Source of the DNA: DATFVA01 sp963811905
GTDB lineage: Bacteria; Bacteroidota; Ignavibacteria; Ignavibacteriales; Ignavibacteriaceae
Assembly: GCA_963811905.1 (NCBI GenBank)
Contig: CAWETK010000009.1
Coordinates: 186,001-250,000 of the forward strand
Direction of reading: 5' to 3'
Length of the DNA stretch: 64,000 nt
Every line of letters starts with the position of its first letter. Position 1 is the stretch's first letter. This document shows positions 8,838-15,670 of the stretch, piece after piece. Made by a program: the position numbers and the translations under genes. The notes below the pieces were generated by a model. It ran no database searches and was not told the DNA's origin. It saw only the letters and a program-made list of their open reading frames with translations.

Positions 8838-10041
8838 AAAAATTATATTATTCCATCTTGTTTTCTTAAATCTCTGTGCCGTTGATTTTGCACAGCTGCT
8901 TCCGCCGAATGAAACTCAGGTGAATTTCAGCACCTATTTCGATGACTTTAACGTCACGGTGCTTTATCCGAGTATCGCAATAACCAAACATCTTTCCGAA
9001 AATACGAGTATTACGGGAAGGTATCTTGTTGATATGATAACGGCAGCTTCTATAAAAAGCAGCAGTCCTGCATCTGCAACAACCACCGGCACCGAAGGCG
9101 AGCTTGGGAAGGTTGATGCAGTTACAGCGGCGTCATCCCGCTCCGGAGGCGGGGGAGGAGGCGGAGGTCCTTCTGTTCCGGCATTCGATGAAGTACGCCA
9201 CGAATTTAATCTGGGACTTGCTCATTTGTTCGGAAGCGGTTTACTGACGGCCGATGGTCTTTATAGTACCGAAAGCGACTATACTTCATCTACTCTTGTA
9301 GGAAACTATACCCAGTATTTTGCTGAGAACAACACATCTCTGCAGATCGGTGTGGTAAGAAGCTGGGATAAAGTATTCCCCAAAACAAAAAACTGGAAGA
9401 AGGATAAGAATGTTATTACCGTGAATGCCAACTTTTCTCAGGTGATCAGTAAGAGTCTTATTCTTCAGCTGCTTTCTACATATACAGATAATAACGGACT
9501 TCTTTCGGATAATTACAAACTGGTGCCGATTGCAATCAACGGGCAGGACAGCCTGTTCGATCCAATTCATCCCGACCTCAGAATAAGGCGGGCAGCAGCG
9601 GCTTCTCTTAAATACCGCCTCTCCGATAAGTCTTCAATTCAGTTGGGATACAGGTACTACTGGGATTCGTGGGATATAAATGCGAATACATACTCAGCCG
9701 ATTATGAAAGGTATCTGTCGAAACACGTAATACTGGGACTCGGGTGGAGAGCAAACTTCCAGACGCAGGCATTCTTCTTTCAGCCGAAATATACTGCACC
9801 TGCACAGTATATGACGACAGATATAAAACTTGACGCCGGATATTCAAATGAACTTCAGATGAACCTTACTTTAACGGGCGGGGACCGTCAGGACTATCTG
9901 CCGTTCCTTTCCGATGACCGGGTAGAGTACATTATAAACCTGGACTTCTATGCGCGGCATACGAATTCGCCATACTGGTTTAACAATATGAATAATCTTT
10001 TTGCAACGAATATTAATATCGGTATCAGGTACAGGTACTGA
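8806..10041 (+). CDS. DUF3570 outer-membrane beta-barrel-like protein
   Basis: It overlaps the DUF4266 gene by 32 bp. Two GTG starts are possible: 8806 (with GAAGG upstream) or 8830 (giving a cleaner signal peptide, KKIILFHLVFLNLCAVDFAQ). The mature protein is rich in alternating amphipathic strands and aromatic residues and ends in IGIRYRY, typical of outer-membrane beta-barrels. A Gly-rich linker (GGGGGGGG) lies near residues 114-121. Two short motifs, DMITAAS (residues 76-82) and DAVTAAS (104-110), resemble the D-x-x-S/T-G/A-A-S/T pattern that ApbE modifies, and an apbE gene lies 0.7 kb downstream. DUF3570 proteins are proposed envelope redox or transport components; the function is not established. 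Confidence 0.82.
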   Translation: MQKAAAAGVAKKIILFHLVFLNLCAVDFAQLLPPNETQVNFSTYFDDFNVTVLYPSIAITKHLSENTSITGRYLVDMITAASIKSSSPASATTTGTEGELGKVDAVTAASSRSGGGGGGGGPSVPAFDEVRHEFNLGLAHLFGSGLLTADGLYSTESDYTSSTLVGNYTQYFAENNTSLQIGVVRSWDKVFPKTKNWKKDKNVITVNANFSQVISKSLILQLLSTYTDNNGLLSDNYKLVPIAINGQDSLFDPIHPDLRIRRAAAASLKYRLSDKSSIQLGYRYYWDSWDINANTYSADYERYLSKHVILGLGWRANFQTQAFFFQPKYTAPAQYMTTDIKLDAGYSNELQMNLTLTGGDRQDYLPFLSDDRVEYIINLDFYARHTNSPYWFNNMNNLFATNINIGIRYRY

Positions 10042-10074
10042 AAAATGTTTTATAAATTTATAAGGATTAATTAA

Positions 10075-10566
10075 ATGAAAAGACGGGATTTCCTGAAATA
10101 CAGTTCACTGATCCTGCCGGCCTCGGCAGCCATCGGAATGATCAATCCCTTTACGAAGAATATATTCGCCGCCGTAAAGAATTCCGGTTCATTTTCGCTT
10201 TCGGTTATTACTGATAAGCCCTCTAAAACTATCCATATGATGGAGCAGGCTATTAAAAATTCTGAATACGGCAGCCGCATAATTGATTTTACCGAGTACA
10301 AGCTTAACGGAAGATACATAGGTGATATTGCATATGTGAAATCGCAGAAGCTGATAGACTATCACAAGGGGAGCGATGAGTTTTCACTGCTGCTGAACGA
10401 CAGTGCACGATCTCTCTCACTTCCGGATCCTGTTGATGATCCTGTACTTCTCAGGTTTTCATCACAGCAGAATTTAACAGAGGCGGGAGGCATAAACATT
10501 TTCAGAGGGGATTCACTGATCAAACAGCTGCCGCTGGATGATGAACAAAGAAATCTACAGGGTTGA
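10075..10566 (+). CDS. Tat-exported protein of unknown function
   Basis: A 163-residue protein beginning MKRRDFLKYSS followed by a hydrophobic stretch (LILPASAAIGM), a clear twin-arginine (Tat) signal. Tat export suggests the protein folds or binds a cofactor before export. The remainder (SFSLSVITDKPSKTIHMMEQ, the RYIGDIAYVKSQKLIDYHKG region) matches no family I can name. It overlaps the NusG domain II gene by 29 bp and lies in the ApbE operon, so it probably belongs to the same envelope redox system. No FMN-attachment motif of the SGAT type is visible in it. Confidence 0.7.
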   Translation: MKRRDFLKYSSLILPASAAIGMINPFTKNIFAAVKNSGSFSLSVITDKPSKTIHMMEQAIKNSEYGSRIIDFTEYKLNGRYIGDIAYVKSQKLIDYHKGSDEFSLLLNDSARSLSLPDPVDDPVLLRFSSQQNLTEAGGINIFRGDSLIKQLPLDDEQRNLQG

Positions 10567-10762
10567 AGGACTAAAAGGACATGTTGATATAAGAATAAAG
10601 AACAGGTCAGTAAAGATAGTATCGGCATCGTGCAGGCATAAGACCTGTATGAATATGAATGCTATATCAAGACCAGGTGAAAACCTTATCTGCGTTCCTA
10701 ACCAGATCAACGTTTCAATCGCAGGTAAGAGTGCGCTTGGAGTAGACAGCATAACATTTTAG
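10538..10762 (+). CDS. NusG domain II-like protein
   Basis: A 74-residue protein with the compact beta fold of stand-alone NusG domain II proteins. The pattern is IYRVEGLKGHVDIRIKNRSV, then the two-cysteine centre ASCRHKTCMNM, ISRPGENLICVPNQI and a final VDSITF strand. Such proteins recur in clusters with ApbE and flavin-linked envelope proteins. Tandem ATG codons occur at 10538 and 10541. The gene starts inside the upstream Tat-protein gene, implying translational coupling. It has no signal of its own, so either it acts in the cytoplasm or its export depends on the upstream Tat protein. The two cysteines (C-x4-C) may be redox-active or bind metal; this is inference. Confidence 0.75.
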   Translation: MMNKEIYRVEGLKGHVDIRIKNRSVKIVSASCRHKTCMNMNAISRPGENLICVPNQINVSIAGKSALGVDSITF

Positions 10763-10771
10763 CTTAGAAGA

Positions 10772-11791
10772 ATGAAAGCTATTCCGTTCAGCCGCATCCT
10801 CACATTCATGGTATTCCTATCCGGCATGCTTTATGCGCAGGCAGACACCACGATGTACAAGGTATCTGTTACGAAGTACCTGATGGGAACCACTGTAGAG
10901 ACTACCGCAAGAAGCAGCGATATAGATTACTGTAAAAAAGCTTTACTGTCGGCTTATGAGGAAATGCAGCGTGTAGAAAATGTATTAAGCTGTCAGAAGG
11001 ACAGCAGTGAGATATCAGCCGTAAACCGTGCCGCGGGGATACATCCTGTTAAAGTCAGTTATGAAACCATGGCAATGATGCAGAGGGCAAAGGCCTACTG
11101 CGGAAAATATCATGGAGTATTTGACGTAACGATTGGTCCTTTATCCAGCCTGTGGGGTTTCAGCGAAGATAAGGAGATTGTCCTGCCCGATTCCAATGAG
11201 ATAAAGCAGCTTGTGAAGCTGGTTAATTACAAGGACATAGATATCGATGAAAAAGACACGACAGTATTCCTTAAGAAGAAAGGGATGTCGATCGACCTCG
11301 GCGGAATAGCGAAAGGTTATGCAATCGACAGGGGATCTGCCGTCCTGAGGAAAATGGGAATTACGGATTTCATCCTGAATGCAGGCGGCGATATTTATGT
11401 AAGCGGCACAAAGGATAAAAATACGGAGTGGAAACTCGGCATCAAGCACCCGCGATACACGAATGATCTGGCTGCCGAATTTGATCTGAAGGATTATTCA
11501 GTTGCCACAAGCGGCGACTATGAAAGATTCAAAATTATTAATGGCGTCCGCTATCATCATATTCTCAATCCCGCCACAGGATACCCGGGCAGACTATCAG
11601 AAAGCTCAACAGTACTGGCTCCCACAGCTGAAGAAGCAGATGCAACAGCAACTTATGTTTTCCTGCTTGGCTGGCAAAAGGCACTTGAAGATAAAGGCCT
11701 GAACTATCCTATACTCATCGTAGCCTCAGACGGCTCCGTCCACTATAACAAAGCCTTCGAAAGAAACTATAATCTGGAAGTAATTAGGTGA
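10772..11791 (+). CDS. apbE: FAD:protein FMN transferase ApbE
   Basis: A 339-residue protein with a signal peptide (FSRILTFMVFLSGMLYAQA) and all recognisable ApbE blocks: the MGTTVETTA start of the fold, FDVTIGPLSSLWGF, DLGGIAKGYAID, LNAGGDIYVSGT, and near the C-terminus YHHILNPATGYPGR. ApbE moves FMN from FAD onto a Thr/Ser of an exported target in a Mg-dependent reaction. It ends the operon, 10 bp after the NusG domain II gene. No classical FMN-bind domain protein is encoded nearby, so its target must be one of the operon proteins or lie elsewhere. The DUF3570 protein, with two D-x-x-T-A-A-S strings, is the best local candidate. Confidence 0.95.
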   Translation: MKAIPFSRILTFMVFLSGMLYAQADTTMYKVSVTKYLMGTTVETTARSSDIDYCKKALLSAYEEMQRVENVLSCQKDSSEISAVNRAAGIHPVKVSYETMAMMQRAKAYCGKYHGVFDVTIGPLSSLWGFSEDKEIVLPDSNEIKQLVKLVNYKDIDIDEKDTTVFLKKKGMSIDLGGIAKGYAIDRGSAVLRKMGITDFILNAGGDIYVSGTKDKNTEWKLGIKHPRYTNDLAAEFDLKDYSVATSGDYERFKIINGVRYHHILNPATGYPGRLSESSTVLAPTAEEADATATYVFLLGWQKALEDKGLNYPILIVASDGSVHYNKAFERNYNLEVIR

Positions 11792-11928
11792 GGGGAATTG
11801 ACAAATTTGCGGATTGAGCGAACTTAACGGATTGATTTGGGGATTAGTGAAGCGGCAACTATGAGCAGAAGAAAAGAAGGCCGGTACGAGGACTGGATTA
11901 GGGGGATTGAATTGAGAATGTTGACTTG

Positions 11929-12072
11929 CCACGACTTTTAGAGGCTGTGTGAAAATGTAAAGCGAAACGCCGTTTCGCTTTCCCTCGCCGTAAAAAAATT
12001 AAATTTTCTGTATTCCGTCGCACTGAATTGTTCCCCAAGTTTAATTTTCACACAGCCTCTTTAAGTCGTGGG
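11929..12072. mobile_element. MITE-like element with 28-bp terminal inverted repeats enclosing a REP
   Basis: The left arm 11929-11956 and right arm 12045-12072 are inverted copies matching at 26 of 28 positions (inner part ATTTTCACACAGCCTCT exact). Just inside the left arm, 11957-11980, is a copy of the REP palindrome found in the array at 1-2480 (one base changed in the centre). A degenerate copy of the whole element, including the flanking GAAGGCCGGTAC stretch, lies at 12422-12574. There is no coding capacity, so it is a non-autonomous element or remnant. Confidence 0.6.
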
Positions 12073-12181
12073 AGTCGTAAAACCAAAAAGAAGAAGCCTT
12101 TATTAGCCAAAGAGAAAAAATCCAGAGAAAATCTTAATTAAATTTGGCTAAAGCCGGGATAGTCTTTTCTATACTATGGGA

Positions 12182-12294
12182 TTGACTAAAAAATAACCCA
12201 GTCATTTCGATCGAGGGAAGAAACCTTAAAATTAGAAAAGATTTCTCGGTCGAAGACTCCCTCGAAATGACATTGTCTTACTTTTTAGTCAGCC
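12182..12294. repeat. Short inverted-repeat element, family shared with 40447-40560
   Basis: The ends GACTAAAAAATAA and TTACTTTTTAGTC are inverted copies (12 of 13). Inside, GTCATTTCGATCGAGGGA pairs with TCCCTCGAAATGAC. The stretch AGATTTCTCGGTCGAAGACTCC in the middle and the right end recur at 40447-40560. The size (~113 bp), fold and two copies in 64 kb suggest a small non-autonomous repeat. Confidence 0.6.
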
Positions 12295-12421
12295 TCCAAG
12301 TCAGCCGAAGCCAGCAAGGAAATTCTAATTAAATAAAACTAAAGAAGAGTGATATATTTGGATGTGCAGAAGGCCGGTACCAGGACTGGATTAATATTTT
12401 TGATTTAAGAAGATTGACTTG

Positions 12422-12574
12422 CCACGACTTTTAGATGCTGTGTAGAAAACTCCTGATAAACCGTCCGCCCTTCGGTTGATAAACCCTCCTATCGGCGGAT
12501 AAATTAAAACGGTTAGTAATTATTCGATTTTACTTCGTATTAATGATATTCACACAGGCGCTTTAAATCGTGGG
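12422..12574. repeat. Degenerate copy of the 11929-12072 inverted-repeat element
   Basis: The arms CCACGACTTTTAGATGCTGTG (left) and CACACAGGCGCTTTAAATCGTGG (right) match the arms of the upstream element with several substitutions. The interior differs: instead of the REP palindrome it has CCGCCCTTCGGTTGATAAACC and CCTATCGGCGGATAA. This shows that the ends define the family and the cargo varies. Confidence 0.5.
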
Positions 12575-12697
12575 AGTAGTAAAACCGAAAAGTAAAGGGC
12601 TTTAGCCGCAAATTCTCCGTCTCTCAGTCCCTCCGTCTCTTAGTCTCTCCCTCACCTCACCCCCTGCCGACCTCCGACTTCCGACTACTCCTCCTCA

Positions 12698-14425
12698 CTA
12701 CCGTTTCCCACCGACTCCTTCTGCAAGGCCTCCTCCTCTTCTGTCATCCGCGCCGTACACAATTCCTTTTTTGTTATCCACCATTATTCCCTCCACTATC
12801 CCCAGTACCCGCTGCGGGGCGCCTTCATCAACAAAATTATATCCCATTGCTTTAAGCTCATTTTTAACATCGTCAGTAAATGCGCCCGGTTCATAATATA
12901 TTGAATCAGGCATCCACTGGTGATGTATCCGGGGAGAATCAACGGCTTCTTTGATATTCATATCAAAGTCGATGCAGTTCAATATTACCTGGAGAACAAC
13001 CGTAATAATTGTTGATCCTCCGGGAGAACCGGCAATGATATAAGGTTTATTATCTTTGAGGATTATCGCAGGAGTCATTGAACTAAGCATTCTCTTTTCC
13101 GGCTGGATTGAATTGGCTTCGGTGCCGAGCAGTCCGAACTGGTTCCGGGTACCGGGCTTGCTGCTGAAATCATCCATTTCATTATTAAGGAAAAATCCGG
13201 CACTGTCTACAACAACCCCCGATCCGAAAAGTGAGTTGATTGTAGTAGTAACACTGACGGCATTGCCTGAAGAATCGTAAATAGAATAATGAGTAGTCTG
13301 GGTGCTTTCGTGTCCGGGTTTTAGTTCAAGACTTTTTATCTCTGCCGAAGGAACAGCCTTATTACCTGCTTTTACTATCCTGTTATAAACGGCTGCTGCA
13401 TACTTCTTAGAAGTCAGCTGTTTTACCGGAACAGGATAAAAATCCGCATCCCCGAGATGATACGTCCTGTCTGCATAAACATATTTCATCGCCTCAACGA
13501 GATGGTGAATATAAACACTGCTGTTCCATCCCTCAACTTTCAGATCATAATTTTCAAGGATGTTAAGAAGTTCAACCAGCGCTGTTCCGCCTGAACTGGG
13601 AGGGGCCATTGATACTACCCTGTACCCCCGGTAGGTGCCGGTTACGGGTTTTCTCTCTACCGGTTCATATTTTTCAAGATCTTTAAGTGTTATATAACCG
13701 CCGAGTGATTTTACCTGCCGGGCAAGGAGTTCAGCGACCCTGCCTTTATAAAAGCCGTCGCGGCCGTGTTCTTTTATCTGTTCAAGAGTCGATGCAAGAT
13801 CAGGCTGAATAAACAGATCACCTTCTTTGTATGTCGTGCTGTCCTTAATAAATATCTTTTTCGTTGAAGGATATTTTTCGAACAAAGGGAGTCCCTCGTT
13901 AAAATACCGGGCATCTCTCGAATTCAATTTCCATCCCTTTACTGCAAGATCAATTGCCGGCTGTATAACTTCAGAAAGGGGAAGGGTGCCGTATTTTTCA
14001 AGGGCATATATTAATCCCGCAACGCTGCCGGGCACGCCTGAAGAAGTCGCTCCCTGCTGACTAAGTTCAGGAACAAATTCACCTTCCTTATTGAGATACA
14101 TGTCCCTGTATGCCGAAAGGGGGGCCTTCTCCCGGTAGTCTATCGTGGTATTTTTTCCATCCGCAAGGTGAATGACCATGAACCCGCCTCCGCCGATATT
14201 TCCTGCGGCAGGGTAAGTTACAGCGAGTGCAAATCCCACTGCCACGGCAGCATCCACAGCATTCCCGCCTTTCTTCAGTATATCAACACCGGCCTGTGTT
14301 GCGTAGGAACTGGTTGAAACGACCATTCCATTCCGGCTGCTTACGGGCTGAGGAGGGGGAGTATGCTGAGTGCAGTTAAAATGGAGGAATGAAATTAAAA
14401 TAGTAAAGACGGCCAGTTTTTTCAT
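12698..14425 (-). CDS. ggt: Gamma-glutamyltransferase (glutathione hydrolase), lipoprotein form
   Basis: A 575-residue Ntn-hydrolase. It transfers or hydrolyses the gamma-glutamyl group of glutathione-like substrates outside the cytoplasm and self-cleaves at a threonine. Visible blocks are GMVVSTSSYATQAGVDILKK, GGNAVDAAVAVGFALAVT, GNIGGGGFMV, the SSGVPGSVAGL region, APPSSGG, the cleavage site QTTHYSIYD (predicted nucleophile Thr377), and SSMTPAI and AGSPGGSTII for substrate binding. The N-terminus has a lipoprotein-like signal ending FLHFNC, so it is probably anchored in the envelope. Length is normal. It is transcribed alone on the minus strand. Its last codons (GGGLAEGVGGKR) run into a pyrimidine-rich intergenic repeat. 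Confidence 0.95.
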   Translation of the reverse strand: MKKLAVFTILISFLHFNCTQHTPPPQPVSSRNGMVVSTSSYATQAGVDILKKGGNAVDAAVAVGFALAVTYPAAGNIGGGGFMVIHLADGKNTTIDYREKAPLSAYRDMYLNKEGEFVPELSQQGATSSGVPGSVAGLIYALEKYGTLPLSEVIQPAIDLAVKGWKLNSRDARYFNEGLPLFEKYPSTKKIFIKDSTTYKEGDLFIQPDLASTLEQIKEHGRDGFYKGRVAELLARQVKSLGGYITLKDLEKYEPVERKPVTGTYRGYRVVSMAPPSSGGTALVELLNILENYDLKVEGWNSSVYIHHLVEAMKYVYADRTYHLGDADFYPVPVKQLTSKKYAAAVYNRIVKAGNKAVPSAEIKSLELKPGHESTQTTHYSIYDSSGNAVSVTTTINSLFGSGVVVDSAGFFLNNEMDDFSSKPGTRNQFGLLGTEANSIQPEKRMLSSMTPAIILKDNKPYIIAGSPGGSTIITVVLQVILNCIDFDMNIKEAVDSPRIHHQWMPDSIYYEPGAFTDDVKNELKAMGYNFVDEGAPQRVLGIVEGIMVDNKKGIVYGADDRRGGGLAEGVGGKR

Positions 14426-14597
14426 AAGCTGCTGTTGAGATTCCGTTTTTTCTGATTATCAACAGCAAAAATAACTTAAAATAAATGAATATGTGAAGAA
14501 TTCGCTTCTGTTAGAATTCTTACACCTTTTTTACAAATGCATGACAAATCCATCTGCAGCCTTTCATAGAATATGACAGGAATTAATTAAAAATAAT

Positions 14598-15527
14598 ATG
14601 AAAGCCATAATTCAGTTCATAGTATCAGCTTTGCTTATTGCCGGCTGTTCAAATGTAAGTGAAAAATATATCGCATATGATCAGCTTGACACATTAAGGC
14701 TTAATCGCCATCAAAAAATCTTTGTAATCTCGGGTGATTCTATAATTGCTATGGATAGATGGCGGAAGCAAAAAGATTCCCTGGTCACTTATAAAGATTC
14801 TGTATTCACCATTGATTCTCTGTTAAGCGAATGGAAAAATGGAAAAATAGTTGAATGTAAGAATGTGCTGCACCAATCTTTTAAAGATACACTGCGCAAT
14901 ATAGATGTCTATAAATACAAGGTTGAGACACAAACAAGGATTCCTGTTGAATTAATTGATTCTGTTAAAATTCAAACGGTTCACAATTATATCAGAGCTT
15001 CACTGCGGACAGGTATTAATAAAAATGAAATAACACCAGCTTTTGTTATCGAACAGTTTTTAGGTTCCGGGAGAATAGATATACCTTTTCCGACCGCAAT
15101 AATCAGAAATTCAGAAACAGGGGTTGTATATGGATCATACACAGCCCTGGGCGCAATGGTTTATGTATACGGCTTAGGGATGATATTCAGTGGGATTAAC
15201 TCGAATTCTTCAGCCCGGAATTTGTTCGCCCTTCCTATAATCATGGCAAACTCGGAATTGCATTTCAATGTTAATCAGCCCGGACCTGACTGTAGCTTTC
15301 CTATTTCCGGTTCGGTATTTGTAAAAACCGCGACTGATATCTTTGATTCGTGGGGAAGATACCGTCCCGGGGCAGGTGTAGAGATTAACTATAATTTTCT
15401 CAGCGGTGAATCAAAAATTAATAGTTCTATCGAATTCCAGTTCGGTATTGAAAGACTATTATATGTACAAAAGAAAATCAACCCGGAAAATGTCCGTCTA
15501 TTCACCAACATAGGCTATGCGTTTTAA
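14598..15527 (+). CDS. Putative lipoprotein of unknown function
   Basis: A 309-residue protein with a short lipoprotein signal (MKAIIQFIVSALLIAGC). The N-terminal third contains charged segments (DRWRKQKDSLVTYKDSVFTI, NVLHQSFKDTLRNIDVYKYK), a central hydrophobic glycine-rich stretch (TALGAMVYVYGLGMIFSGI), and a beta-rich C-terminus ending NIGYAF, reminiscent of a small barrel or autoassembly strand. I do not recognise a family. It is divergent from ggt (172 bp between starts), so the shared intergenic region must hold both promoters. Confidence 0.65.
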   Translation: MKAIIQFIVSALLIAGCSNVSEKYIAYDQLDTLRLNRHQKIFVISGDSIIAMDRWRKQKDSLVTYKDSVFTIDSLLSEWKNGKIVECKNVLHQSFKDTLRNIDVYKYKVETQTRIPVELIDSVKIQTVHNYIRASLRTGINKNEITPAFVIEQFLGSGRIDIPFPTAIIRNSETGVVYGSYTALGAMVYVYGLGMIFSGINSNSSARNLFALPIIMANSELHFNVNQPGPDCSFPISGSVFVKTATDIFDSWGRYRPGAGVEINYNFLSGESKINSSIEFQFGIERLLYVQKKINPENVRLFTNIGYAF

Positions 15528-15670
15528 AACAGAATGAGCATTCCTCCAAATGCTGCGTAATCCTTCTGCTTATGCTTACCTGTCTGCCAATAGGTAAGGC
15601 TGCATCGCATCATCTTTGCAAAACCCGCCCGCCAGAGGTTGTGTCAGATTCAACCTGGAGAGCAATCTTA

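Larger units (their letters stand above)
11792..12697. other. Repeat-rich intergenic region
   Basis: 906 bp without a supported gene. From left to right it holds a copy of the CGGATTGAGCGAACTTAA dispersed repeat (11805-11850), a MITE-like inverted-repeat element with an internal REP (11929-12072), a second MITE-like family member (12182-12294), a degenerate second copy of the first element (12422-12574), and a pyrimidine-rich run (12605-12700) that continues into the 3' end of the ggt gene. Confidence 0.7.
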
